A DNA stretch of 64,000 bases from Ariolimax columbianus (GCA_036924085.1 JAVGWX010000003.1:125477474-125541473); one strand, 5' to 3'. Shown: positions 42,801 to 57,800, counted from the first letter of the stretch. The notes: generated by a model from the letters alone, not told the origin. Numbers and translations: made by a program.

Positions 42801-45800
42801 GTCAAAGAAATGTTTATTAAATCCAAATAAATGTCAACGCTGCTGGTGGAAGATGGGGTGTGTTGTAGCTGTGTATGCTTGGTGTAAACCAAGAATACTA
42901 TGTTTCATTCTGTTCATAATAATGCCATACATATCACATATAAATGTACGTTCATGAAATAAAAGGTTATCAGTATCACAACAAATTGTAATTGACTACT
43001 TAAAAAAAGTCATTTCTAATAAGAGTGATTAATGTTCTAAAGCAAACATGCAGGTTAATTTCTACCCATATAAGACTAACCAAAAACCCTACATTTGATT
43101 TGAGATTAGCAACTTCCTCTGTTAGAAGATCCAACTCCTTGTTCTTGGCAGCCAATTTGTCTGTGAGCTCAACAGTTTTCAAGGACAGCTTCCTCATAGT
43201 TTCAGCAGCTGTCCTTAGTTGTTGGAATGACTGCTGCTCAAGCTACAAAAAGAGTGTGAAAACGATGCCAAAATTGAAGCTTCTCAAGTCAATCTGCATA
43301 GGCTTTTTAGATGCTCAGATTCTCTGTGGTGCCTATATCAAGCTGTCCTTTCGTACTAGACATTTATGATATGATTTTACACTAAAAGTAATTTACAATA
43401 GTTTAATTAATACTGTAATGCAAATTTTCTGTTTTTATATGGCCATAACTGTTTCAGTTTAGCCGACTGTTCAATTGACCAAATAGGGCCTTTTGAAGAT
43501 CTCTTGAAAGCGGTCAAAAGATGGAAACTCGCTTGGTGTGACCACATATTGAGATCAAAGTCTTCCAAATACAATCCTGCATGAAAGGTGCTAGGTGGGC
43601 GACGAAGAAGTCCTCCTAAAAGGAGGTGGGAGGACAACATAAAAGAATGGACCAATCTCAGACTAGAGGAGGCCCAGGCAGTGACTGCTGATAGAGAGGG
43701 GTAGCATGGGTGTGTCTTCACGTGTGCCCCAACCTGGTAAGGGATGACCTGCTCACAAAATACTTATATCAATACCAGATGAATGTCAAAAAATGATGCA
43801 CGGTAAAAGATGAATGTTACAAGTATCAGAAGCCCATAATTCTCAGCTTTTCTATAAGGATTGTTTGTATGGAGTGGCTGGCCAAGCAATTTGGATGTCA
43901 GTCTTTTGACCATGAGGACATGCGTTTAAAACCTCGGTAATGCATAGGTTTTTTGGGGTTTTTTAAAAAAAATCAGAGGTAAAATAAAAACCTAGCCTGT
44001 ACAGTTTGAACCTCAGAAATGCAATTAACACTGTAATGATATCTTTTATAGAGGACATAGAAGCAATAAATGGTAATAAAGATAAATCATTAATACAGTT
44101 TCCAGGATACAATTTGTTTTGTATTCTTCTATTTTTACTTTAATATAAAGAAGGGACCACTCCTGCAGTTGGCATCTTTGATAAAAGTCTGTACCAAAGC
44201 ATTTATGTGCTCTTGCAGTGGTGATTTGTTACACCTTATCACATAAAGTGGCTAGCTAGCCCTATACATGGTCATTTTGACAGCATGTATAGCGATGGTG
44301 GTTTTTTTGAGCAGAAGATAAATTTTCATGTGAAAATAAAACTGCAAACTCCAGTCACACTACAGTGAGGCAACGCTACACGTGATCCTTATTGCCAGTG
44401 AAAACCATTGTTCCATATTTTCACTATAAACAATCAGTTATCACAGTAAAGTCTTTATTAAAATATAGTGTATTCCAGAGTAGCCACATATCACCACACA
44501 CACACAAATATATAGACATGAACTAAATGTAAGTTATTGATATTAATTGCAACCTCTTTCTTTAGTATGGTCATTGATTAGTACTCTCCAGCACGTAATG
44601 TTAGTTTTTTTTAAATTTAAAATTGATTTTGATATCCATATAGATCAGGGGTCTGCAACCTATGGTTCACAAGCTGCATCTAGTTCTTCTGCAAAAACTA
44701 TTGAGACCACTATTATTATTAGAGGACTACCTCACTCTTTTGGTGGATCTGAAAAAATTAGAAACTGCCATTATTTACATTTAAAATACACTAGAGCCAT
44801 CAATAAACATAAATAACAGGCCTTAAAATTCCTCCTGAGAAAGTAGCTGATGAACACATAGTTTTGATTCATAGTGATTTAGTGATAGTGATTTTAGATT
44901 TAGAAATTCATATGAATAAAATTGATGAGGCTTATCTTCAGAACTTGAAAAACTCAATCTAATTCTTTTAGGAGAAGGGAACTTCAAAATAGATCTAACA
45001 GTCTGGTGTCAGGGGTGATGACTATCCCAAAAATAACTAAATACTTCACAATAAAATCACAACAAAAGATATAGTATGAATAGTTTGGTTATTTTAATCA
45101 AAAAATTTTTTTTTTTACATTTTTTAAACTGTATATTGATCTAATTCTATTCGAGGACTGAAGGACAAAAGAAACAAGACAATGCCAGGTGACGATGAAA
45201 TGAGGCAAAAGAACAAAGCATGCTGCGAAATTTGGAAACATGGTCATAATTGACAACAAACAAAAGAGTGAAACTACAAAACTCGAAATATTGCTTTAAA
45301 TTAGTTAAAATTTATCGCATAACCTCTTCCATGTCTGAGAGAAGGTTGCAGACCATTGTTATACGTGTTTTAATAAAGTGAAAGACAATAGCCTGTGATG
45401 TGAACCAATCTTCACTATTAAATAGCATTACCATACTACCATTACAAAATATATATGCAAATATTATAATAAATACAGTACAATCACCTGTTTCATGTGC
45501 TCAATTCCTTTACATTTTTGCTGCCACTCCAACTCTTTCTCCTTTGCATCGGCTGCTTTTCTTTCTGCTAACTTCTTTTCTCTTTCCAACATCATCAACT
45601 TCTGTGACACTTCTGCTCCTTCCTCTTGTCGAAGGCATTCAACTTTTTCCAACTGTTTGTTTCCAAATTTACATTTTTATCACAAATATCCACAAATTAT
45701 CAATATAAATGCATGTTTCATACATTTGATAAGTCTGTTCCTACATAACTGGGTTTCTGTTCAGTTACTTACAGAGGTGGTATAAGCTTTAAGCAAAATT

Positions 45801-48800
45801 TAACCATTAATTGTAACATCGGAAGTCCTGTACTGTACTGTCTGGCAGCAACAATTTGTTTAAAAATTCAGAACAGTTGTGTATTAAAATGTCTAGGGAC
45901 AATTTTGTCAAGCAGGTTTTAAGTTTTTGTGGTGGTGGGAGATCGTATACCCACCGACAAGTAGAATGTGCTCTGGCTGTTACGAATCCAAATCCCACCC
46001 ATGGGTTAAATGTTTTCTCATCTGTCGTCTACTTGTTTACAAAGCTTTTTTTTTGTCTGATCTACGAGAAACCTATCCAGGAACCCATAATGGTAGAGGT
46101 ATCTAGAGAGAATCCAGACCCAGCCCAACGTCCCAGCTACAGTGCTAGTGACCTGATACTGCGCATACTGCAGGAATACACTCTGACTTAAAGTCAGGAA
46201 AAGGAGATGAAGCTATTTGATGGGGGAAGAGTAGGCGTGTGTGTGTGTCTGCACGTGCGTGTAGGAAGAGATATCATGGGGCATAGTAGGCAGGACGTGA
46301 CATAACCACAGGCAAAGCTAAAACACTGAAGTGTGATCTGCAATGAGAGTGCATATGGCTTGAGGAGAATACACTCTGTGTGAATGCTGTTGTAACCAGC
46401 AAAGTTATGGGACAAAGACAACACAAAATATAATACAGACTATATAATATTAACTGGAAGCTATAGACATGTCTCCTTGAACTCATGTTCGACAAACTGG
46501 TTGAAAGAATGATAGACTATATTGTTGGATAGAAAGTAAGAGCCTTCTTGATAGAAACCAGGAAGTGTTCAGTGGTGTGTACTGCACGGATGACCCCTTC
46601 TTCGGGTTTATGCAGCACTTGAAGAATGTATTTGATGAAAATAGTAATAGAGGAAAAGATGATACAAGCTTTCCAGATCAATAGAACCATAGATGCCAAC
46701 TTTGCAGGTTAAAAGAGCATCAAAAGGACTATCACAGGGCTCTCCTCTAAGCTGCACCCTTTTCCTCATCTATATAAATGAACTTACTAAACATCTAAAT
46801 GTATCAAAGGCATAACACCAAAAAATGACAAACTGGACACACTAGAGTCAATAGTCACATAAACAGCATCAATACTCAGCGCCTGCACTTGTGCAGACAC
46901 TGCTCTCATCCTGATGAAACAGACACCTAATCATTAATGAAAAAATGTTAACAAGAAATCAATACTGTATTTAACTGTTACTGAAAAACAGCCCTGTACT
47001 AAACAGTTGCTGAGAGACATGTCAGGTAACAGAGATGTGCTATGTTTTCACATTAATTAGTCCTGAAAACAATATCTAATGCCTGCCTTGCGGGAAACAA
47101 AATTGTAGAACAAAGTCTGAATATTATCAAATGCAAGGATTTCTTCTTCCCAGCAGATCTCAAATCAAGCCCACAAAACTATATGTGTTGATTAAAGGTG
47201 ACTTAAGACAGAACAAGCTCACAAAACTATTACATGTGTTGGTTAGTTGACTTAAGACAGAACAAGCCCACAAAACTATTATCGGGTATATGTGTTGATT
47301 AGAGGTGACAGACAGAACAAGCCTACACAACTATATGTGAGAGAAGCCCACAGAGCTATTATGTTTTGGCTTGGCTTCGTTATTTGCACCTTTCGGTCCA
47401 ATACATCCAACTTCAGAAAGCATTTTTTGAGTACCAGGTTAGCATTTCCTCTTCGATCCCTTCAACTTAGCCAGTCTGCCCTGTTGCAGCCTGTTATCCA
47501 GGATCACCGTGTGGAGGTGTAGAAGCTTTGGTTCGCTGGCCCTGACGCTAGCAGTCAGATATGGGTCGCTGACCACTGCAGCTCATGCGCTGCTCAGCAT
47601 CTTGATCCCCTATTACGTTTTGATGAAAGGTGACTTAAAATAGAACATGCCCACAAACGATTACATGTGTTGACAAAAGATGACTAAAAAGTTATGCAGA
47701 GGCAGGTCAAGCTAACATAAAAACAAATGCAAGTAAAACCACCATGCAGGAATGCAAATGCTTTGGTGCATGCGTATTGCAAGAATACCTAGTACAGCCA
47801 TATCTGCCTTCAATTGTAACAAACAAAAGGAAACGGGTAGTATGATGAGTATACAAATTACAGATTCTGTTAGAAAAAGAAAAGAGTAAATAGCGGACAC
47901 TTACCTGTGCAGTCTTCAGTTTCAGCTGTTCCTTTAGATCATCTAAAGACTTCTCCAGTTTTGTTATTGCTTCCACTTTTGATTGTCCTTCACCAGAGAG
48001 CTCCTGTTTCATTGCATTAACTCTGCTGTCAAATTCTTGTTTCAGTTTGCTCATTGTTTCTTCCCCGGATGATAGCTTTTCATTTGCAGATTTCAGTTTA
48101 CTTTCAAAATCATTTTTGATGGAGCTAGTCTTCTCTAAATTCTCTTTAACATCATTGTACTTTTGTTTAACAACTGCCAATTTCTCTTTACATGAATTCA
48201 GTTCTTCAGATTTATTTTTGACTGTTTCTTCTAACATGGTTTTCTGTATTTCAGCATTTGATAACTTGGTTTCAGATTCCATGAAAAGCTTTTCCTGCTT
48301 GCCTTGATCTTCTTTGCATAATTTCAGTTCATTTTTTGCCTGTTTTAGAAAGTTTTTAAATTTCATAAGTTCCTCCTCAAATTCTTCTGCATGAAAACTT
48401 TGAAGATTTTGTTTGTCCATTAAATTAGTAATTGTGTTCTTCATGTTATCCCGATCAGTTGTGACAGCTTCTGTCACCTCCTGTACTTTGTGAAGCTCCA
48501 CCTCAACTTTCCGAAGTTCCTCTTTACTTGAAATTAGTTGTTCCGTCAAATTTTTAAGCTTTTGTTCGGCTTCATATTTTGCAGTGACAGAACTATCAAC
48601 TGTTTCTTTCAACTGCTCTATCATCTCTTGCTGCTCTTTAATCTCAGAATGCAACTGTGAATTTGCACCAACTGTCTCTTGTAGCTTCTGTTCAATCGTT
48701 TCCTTTAATTCCTGTTCTTTTTCCAGTGCACCTTTCAAACTCAGTATTTCTTTGTCCTGGTGTGACCCCTGCAACAGCAAAACTTCCTTCAAGTTTTTTT

Positions 48801-51800
48801 CTGTTTCCAACTTTTCAGTTTTCATTTTCTCAAAAACTGTCTTGGATATCATCATTTCATCATCTTGTTGTGACATTTTAATTCTCATTTCATCCATTTC
48901 AAATTGCAAGATGCTATCTATAAATTTCTCCCCTGATCTGAAAGCACCTGGAGCAGATTGGAAGTTTCTCGGAGCTCCAAAAACTACATCTTGTGCAAAA
49001 GAATTTGTTGTATTTCTGTCCCCAGCTGTCTGAAGTTGTCTATATGCAGCATTAATAGATTCAAGTTGTTGTTGTATTTCAAGCAATTCATTGCATAAAA
49101 TAACCACAGACTGTTTTTCCCCATCCTCTGCTGGTATATTTATCAGCTTTGAATCATTTCCAACACTGATCTCAATGGAATCTGACACAGTTGAAGATGT
49201 GCTAGTATCGATGGCTGTTGCCTTCCTTTTACCACGTGCTAATGCTCTGCCAGGGACATCGACTTTGCTTTTTAATCTTGCCAGCTCATACTTCAAATTT
49301 TCTATTTCCGCTGTATAACCATGGATCAAAGCTTGTTCTCGCTTGAAATAATCATCCTCTTCTCGCTTCAACTTACTTCGAAGTGCTGCAATGGCTAACT
49401 CCGCATCTTTAATTTTTACTGCTAATCCCAAGCTTCCTCTGTTTTGTGACAATCCTGTGGATGGTGTTTTTAAAATTGCAGATCTTTCCGTTTTCGGTAT
49501 ATTATTAAAGGCAACTTCGGTATCATCACTTTGGTCCATGTCATTTAAATCATGATTGCTTGACATGCTGCTTTTAGGAAATGGTGTGGTTTTCTGTTCT
49601 AACTGCCTAACCATGTCAGCAATGTTAACATCTGGATTGCCTGGCCCATCAACAATTTCTTTAATGCCCCTATCTTTGAGCTGGTCTTCAAGAACCTCAA
49701 ACCTTTCTTTCAATGTATCTTTGGCTTTCTGAAGAGCGCCATTTTCTATTCTTAATCTCTCATTCTCTTGTTTAAGTGATTCACATGTAGTATTAGCAGT
49801 CTTTGTTTTAAACACAATTTCATTGTCATCGCTTTGATTTGCCACCTCTGGGTTATAAATATCCTGCGTGTCTTTCCTATGAAATGGTGATGCCATTTGT
49901 TTGGTAAGTTCAGTAGCATTTACATCTTCATTTCCTGGATGATCATTGTCTCCTTTTCCACTCTCTTCCAGCTGGTTATCAATAACTTCAACTTTGTTAG
50001 TCAGTTCCACATGAACTTTCTTAAGGGATTCTAAATCATCCCTAATCATTTGATTATTGGTTTGTGAAGACTCACGTGTCTTTTCAAATCTCACTTCATG
50101 TTGCCTTGCAGATTCTAAATCTTTCTCCAACTGCTCAATGGTTTTTTGTAATATCTCTGTATCTGCAACAGATTTATCATATTTCTCTCTGGCAATGTTG
50201 ATCTCTGTGACTAAGTCACCAATTTTACTTTGTAGACATTTTACTTGACTACCTAATTCTTCATTAGCCAGTTTCAATGTTTCTGCCTCCTTGTCTTTTT
50301 TTGCAGCTTCCTCTTTCAGGTATGTTAGTTCATTGAATGTATCCCTAGACACTTCATCATGTGAACTTTCTCTCACTGAAGTTTTCTCTTCTATGATTTG
50401 TGCTTCATTCTTTTCTGCTGTCACATTTGATGTTTCAGAATGTTCTACGTGTCCTAATGTGTTAATATCTTTAGGACTATCAGCACCACCACAAGTGCTG
50501 AGCTTATACTCAGAATAGTCAGATATCTCCAGGTCATTGCAGTATTTGCTGTTTTCATCCATCTGACTCATCTTATCCTGCAGTCTTTCGATTTCATCTG
50601 AAATAGTATATGTATATTAAAATTAAATGTGTTATTTTTGCAAAGTTAAAGGAGAATCCTCACTTTCTGATGGAAGAAGCATGACAGAAATATGACGGGG
50701 AAAATTTATAGAAACTACAAAATTATTACAGACTTTATTTACATTATAAATCTTCTCATAAAATACTACTGAGAGAGATTGAGGAAAGACCACATCCTTT
50801 TCACCATGCATCAGAATGTTATTTACCACTTTAAATGACTATATTTTTTCCCTATATTAGTAAATATATTTTTATTTGAATTATTTTTAGTGTTTTACAA
50901 ATTGAATAGCATTAGTAAATGTTGATTTATCTTTAATACAGACACTAATTGTTTAACAGACTAAAACAGAAGTATAATTTCCCCATATTAAACCCTAAAA
51001 TTCCATACTGGTTGAGGAATTCCATACTGGTTGAGAAATTCTATCTGGTTGAGGACCCTTGGACTAACAGACAAAATCAAACCTGCAGAAGAATAGTATA
51101 TTTCCAATCCCAAAACATGTTAAAATGTCTTCTTTTTAAAAAAAATCAAACCAAACTATGGCCAACTGCAGTTTTATAATCATTGTTCAGACAAACTAGA
51201 TATGGGAAAGATAGTTCCAAAATGTCATAGCCTGCAAAATTATGTTAATTCTGTTGTAATGTTAATTCTGTCCAAATTTGAGGATTCTGAGGGAGCTCTG
51301 AATTCAGTTCCAAAAATTTAATCACTAATATCTTCAGACTGACTAGTCACACAATACAAGAATGGTAGCAGTCCTTTACGGCTCACAGACAAACAAGATT
51401 CACAAATTGTCCAATAACAATTTGAGACAGATCAGTCATACAAAACAAGAAAAACACGCCCTTCTAGGACTGACAGGCATAGTCTACAAGTACTGGCCAA
51501 TAGTTTGTTCCCTCGGTCCCCAGAAAACCAAGAACAGCTCTATTAGGATTCACGGTCAAGTCAACCACCAAAAGCACACCAATAACAAATCTTAGACACA
51601 ACAGCAAGAAATGAGTCTACCTAGTCTTCATACAGCAAGGTGGATAAACATAAGCCTCAAGATACAGGGATAGTTATCACATCAAGCTCTGAGAAAGATC
51701 GTTTTAAAATCATTAGATCACAATTTATTCTATTTTGACTAAAAACTTGGACCAAATTGAAAGTCACAAACTGACAAATTTATTCAGAACTGGGAAGAGT

Positions 51801-54800
51801 TAAACAGCCACTCTCAACATTTTAAATCATCAAATTAAAACTGTTTGACGAACGTCAAAGTAGAAAAACCTGTTTACAAATAATGGTTCCAAGCAACCAA
51901 ATCACATCAAGAACTAATATCATTACAAATACACCATGAATGGTTATCATTATAAACAAACCAAACATAAACATACCCTGCAGTTCCTTGCACTCATCCT
52001 GCAATGATGAAATTGTGCTATCTTTGCTCTCCATTTTTTTATTCATATTCTCTTCTGCTGCTTTCCATTCAGATTCTTTGATTTTCATGCTCTGTTTCAG
52101 AGAGTCACAGGAGGCAGTCATTTCTTTCAGCCTACTTTCAAGCTGTGTCACCGAAGACAACTGAAATGGACATGAATCACACTATCATATAATTTGTGTA
52201 CAAAGACAACTGGTTTCTGCACTCATTATCGTAAGTCTGGAAAAATGATCCGGGATGACTTGAAAATGTTGGGTATAAAGAGAATTGATTGAGAACTTTT
52301 CTATAGATGACACAATGAGTATCTTCTTCTGTGGCCATTCTCAATCTCCCGCTGCCAAACCCTGAACAGGGCTTTGCGAGTAGCTGGATGTAGTCTGGAG
52401 AACGGAATGTGTTGTATCGGCCCAACACACCCATCTTCAGTGGCACACAGAGTATAAACAGTATTATACACATTTTCAGGGAACCTCTTTCTGGTGCTTC
52501 CTTGTGCCTTCACTAACTGTACAATCACTAATTAGCCGCACAAAATGTAGATCTAAGTAAGTTCTAAGGTGCTTATTTACATTTTCAAAATTGGGGTTTT
52601 TGTGTAGTCAATATTGTTTCTGTACTCATTCTGTGTTTCTCTTTTGCATTTGTGCACTGCATGCCTAATATTTTCACCTACCTAATTAGCATGTACGTTG
52701 ACCAAATTTGATCTTCAAACTCTCTTATCTTTTCTTTCTCGTAACCCTAAGAGGTCTTAGGGGCATCACATCTCACTACGACTTGCTCAGCATGTGAGGA
52801 TTGTGTCTTGGGCATTTCTCTAACTGGGCGGAACCCAATCCTCCCTTTGTGTTGTTTTCTTTGGGCATGCAAAGTGCTGGTTTTACAAGGATTCCAAGGT
52901 TCGATAGGGATTAACAGTTATATGTGCAGTCAAAAACAAATTAAATTAGGGATCAAGATGGTGAGCAGCGCATGAGCTGCAGTGGTCAGTGACCCATTGC
53001 TGACTGCTAGCGTCAGGGCCAGCGAACCATAGCTGCCAAGACCCTTCTACACCTCCACGTGGTGATCCTGGATAACAGGCTGCAGCAGGGCAGACTGGCT
53101 AAGGAGAAGAGATTGAAGAGGGAATGCTAATCCGGTACTCAAATAATGCTTGCTGAAGTCGGATGTGTTGGACCGAAAGGTGCAAATATCGCAACCAAGC
53201 TGTAAACTACAGCGCATTCCGTTCTCTGGACTACATTCTGCTACTTAAGCCCTGTCAGGGTTTGGTAGCGGGAGATTGAGAAGGCACGAAGCCAGCCAAA
53301 TTAAATTCCTACCTGTTTTTGCAGCTTTTCCTTTTGCTCTGTCAGTTTTGAAATTTCGTCAATGTGTGAGTTATACACTTCTCCTGCTTCAGAAATAAGT
53401 GACTCCAGCTCTTCAATTTTACCATTCTGTGGAAGTAGTAACAACAAGTTTGCAAATTTGTCTGCCAATCTTAACTACACTGGAGTGTGCAAGATGAACA
53501 GAAGACCGATTCCTTACAAACATACATGGAAGGTTGGCAGAGCAAATACTAGATATTTATGCACAATTGAAAGATAGAAACTATCTGCATCTGAATAATT
53601 GTTTTTAAATTTAAAAATGCGCACACATATGCCCATGTAGATACCAGAGCCCCTTATTGGTAAGAAAAGATGTCCATTGCATCCTACTATGCATGTCATT
53701 AAATGGGTGAGCTGTGTATAGGGCTGGCAACCTCATCTGCCACAAAAACATCTCTATAAGAACATACAAATACATTGATACAGGATCCCCATGTTAAAAA
53801 GGGTCAACATACCCTAACATGTCATGCAAGACCATCCAAGCAGGGTTTTTCATGGGACTGGCAACTTCATATAAAACAAAAATGATGCAGAAACAACCAC
53901 TTTAAGAGTGTAAACTGCATATGCATACAATTCTTCTGTAGGAGTTTCAGTTGTATAGTCAAGCTATAGAAAAGCAAGCGATTTATTTATGTATTGTTGA
54001 AACCTCCCAATGAGTATCTTTACTCTATTTTACACCAGCGTATGGTGACGAAGGTGGTCTCCAGGCAGTTGTGCTGTGCATGGCTATGCATGTTGATCCC
54101 CACCTTGTTAGCATGTTATTTCCATGGAAGAGAGGTGGGGTCTTCGTCAGTTTGTTTACCTGACCAGATGTTAGTCGCTTCTCCCCTCATTTATGTACAA
54201 GGATACACTCCTGCAGTTGTATCTAAAGCTGTAAATTCCATATTATATGTATGAGCATCAAGTGTTTAAAATCTCTTCAAGATATGCACTATATAAATTT
54301 AATAAAAGTACTCAGGAATTGATTTAACTTCATTTCATCATTCATACATATGTACTAAGCAGATTCTGCTTTTCACCCGAATGTAACAGAACAAGAAGAA
54401 ATGTTACCTTCACTTTGCATAAATCGTTTGCCTCTTGTAGCTTGTGTGTTAGTGTTTCAATAAGAACAGAGTTACCTATGTCTCTTCGCTGAAAGGACAT
54501 AAAATAACCAGGAATTACAAGGCAGCAATTTTATATTAGATCTCAATGCACTCTAACTCTCCCTTTCAATCTTTTTTATAATACATCCTATGAAGTCAAT
54601 ATTCTGTTATATCAGTTTTATACAAAGGCAAAATAATTTAGTTGGTTAATAAATAACAAAAATACAGATACTGAAGACCTGCATATTTTCAGTAGCAACG
54701 TAGGGATGCGAGACAAGGTCCATCACACAAACCCCATGGAAGAAGATTTAATACTTCCAGCTAAAATGCTACAGGAAGGTGTTCAAAATATCATGCATAT

Positions 54801-57800
54801 CGGGGAAGAAAATGTAGAAATCCTACAGGAGCTCGATACAGAACGAAACTGGCTAGTAAATATTACGTCTAGGAAATTATCATGCCTTGGTCACGTAAAA
54901 CGGCACAATGGTATAGAAAGAACAATACTGGAGTGTATGGTACCTGATAAAAGAGTCAGACCGAGGAGAAGATGGACAAGCGACATTACAGAGACTCTGG
55001 AGTTGATAGTGACAGAGGCAAGGGAGCTGGCCAGGGATCAAGTCTTATATGTCTGCTGACATTAGAGCAAAAAGTCTGCAAACTAAGGGTGATGTCTTGA
55101 ATACTTTGTGTTTCAGGATTAGATAGGAGTTTGAGGGTGAAAGGTTAGAATGAATTTAACGATCTAAAGGAGTTGTTCTGTGAAAAGGAGCAAACGCATT
55201 ATCATAAAAGGTTGGTAAAACACACAGAAAAGCAGAGGAAAGAATAACTCTAGCAACTTGTAGATAGTCAAACATTTCGTCAGTCTGATAGCTGTACCAT
55301 TCAAAGTAACGATGTCAAGGAAGTTAATGTAGCTGGTAAATATTATTATTTTGGGTGCAGGATGGTATGCAGATTGAGCTCAGTCTAATTTGTAAGACGC
55401 GAACTCAGAGGAACCATGGTCCTTATATACATTTTCTTGAACTGTTGTACCAGTTTTCACAATTATTATTGCATAGTGTCACCTTATTCTTTGAATCTGT
55501 CATTTCTGATTGAAGGAGCTGAATCTGTGCTTTCAGGTCAGTAATTACGGCATCTTTTTCCTGAAAAAGAACCAAACAAATATACTACATTGATATTGGC
55601 AGGGCAATTAATAAACTGGAAACAATCCCAGTCTCACAATATTTACAAGACATTAGCAAAACACTCAGCAGTGACTTTAGAGAAATATGGTTTTATAGAA
55701 GAATGATCAGTCTTGGGGAAAAAAAATATTATAATTTTACAATTTAAGAAAAGCATTATTTGTCTGTGTTACTGTTGCCTAAAAGGAACAATGAATAATA
55801 ACACTATAACCTGCTAGGCATTTCGTAAAAGATTACTAAGGATGGTTAACCTTACGCACGCTACATAATTTATGAAAAAAATTTGACCTAATTAATTTTC
55901 TTAATTAGTCGCCGTGGTAGTCGTCTTTCAAAATTTGTAACTTTTATTATGTTTGCTTGTCAACAAATATGATTTTCTGGCATGTAGATACACAATAGCA
56001 TAACGAACATGTGGGTGTTATTGTTTTTGTTGTATGTTTGTTAGTTTTTGAGATTTAAAAAGATGAAGTTGAAAATTTATTAAAATCTCGGGAAAAATTT
56101 GGACTCGACCACTAGGCCTAGTCGCTTCGATAGAAAACCATGGAAACCACAACAACGTATCGATACTGTGTTTACAAAATCGCCACAACTGTTAGTTTCC
56201 AATTCAAACGTAGTTCTTTCATTTAAACAAACAAAATAAACAGATCTACGTGATAAAAATCTTTCTCAACAACCTTTGCAAGCTGAAGCCTTTTCGCAAA
56301 AAGTCGGCTTGCTCCAAAATTAAAACTGTTCAAAAGCCATTTGTAATCGCACATACGATACTTTAACCGGCAAAATATCGTGTATATATGGAGGAAGTAC
56401 TCAGCAGTAAAAAATGGCTGTCAGGAGTGACTCCGTTCAACAACAAAAAAATTAGAAGAGATCGGACATTGGAGTGCTACAGGTTAATCAAGTAGTATTA
56501 GATGAACAAAAAAAATGCAGCAACACATTTAGTTCTTTATTATGACGCACATAATTATGATTTGTGTGTTTGTTCTGTTGCCTTTAATAAGACATGTAGT
56601 AGCATTTTTATTCTGCAACATCAACAAAAAATTACAATCTATTTTCCAGTACAATTTGGAAACATGGAATGCCACCAAAGAAATTATGCCTAATTTCAAA
56701 ATATAGAGACTGGTAGTTGGTTTATTTTATTTTCATAAGTCATTTTTATGGTAACTTCAACGTGCATGTTTTCAGTCTGCCATGTATGTATTTTGTCCTG
56801 TGTTCTTCACGTCACCTTGGTGTGGTGGGACACTGGAGTATTGTACTCTAATCAGTCAAAAAGATAATTGTCCCCTATTTTCAGAGGTTGGATTAGAAAA
56901 AAGGACAAGTGTTACAGAAATTGTAAAAGTACTCAAAATGCTAACTCTACTGACCTAACTCTCGAAAACCACCTCACAACTGAGGAGCTTAATATAACCC
57001 AAAATAGAGAGTGATGTAGAATACATGTTGTGGTCACATGTTTCAAAAGGAACCAGGTTGTAGTCAAGTATACATACTGAAAGTTTCTCCTAAATCAAAA
57101 ACTACAGATAACAAATATTAAATACCTCAACTTTAGACTTTTCCTGGTAGTATAACAAACTGGAAACCCATTCATCATCCTCATCTACTTTCCGCTGAAT
57201 CCTCTCCAGACGTTGTTCATACACAGCCATGATGCCCTTCACACGCTCGTCAGCTATTTCTTGTGCTTCCTCATTGTTCTCTTTCACTATCATACTGCAA
57301 TATTATTATTATGCAAAGATAAATAAACATAAGAGCATAGAGGAAGCTAAGACCATTTAAAGTGATCTCTAACATTCACTCTAACTATCTTGTACATTTT
57401 AAACCTTTACCACACTCACGGCGTACGAATTCTACTGTACTCAGCCTTCATTTACATCTACACAGGTTTCTTGCCTGTTAAAATATTATATATTCGATTA
57501 CAAATGGATTTTAAACGATTTATCATATTACACAGATTTTTTTTTAGAAAGGTGAAGTAGGTTGTTGTAAAAGATCTTTTTTCGTTTAGTTATATGTAAT
57601 AACTACGGTTGAAGTGGAAACTAACAGTTATGCTGATATTATAAACACGGTATTGATACTTTGTCATTTCAATGGATTTATATCATAGGCTAAATGAGCG
57701 GAGACGCTGGAGGCTGCACTTTTAAACGAAAAAAATAAAACCAATACCAGCATGCTCCATCCGCTGCCTCTGGAAAGGAAGACCCTTTCCTGATCTTATA

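Noticed and set aside
48047..50518. Plus-strand open frames inside the giant exon (e.g. 48584-49033)
   Set aside because: Antisense shadows of a long Ser/Lys/Glu-rich coding exon; no domains and no splice support.
47707..50571. Treating the 954-codon minus-strand frame as a complete gene from its ATG at 50571
   Set aside because: The frame continues upstream to an in-frame acceptor at 50597 and has a good donor at 47904, after which codons lose coiled-coil character. It is an internal exon.
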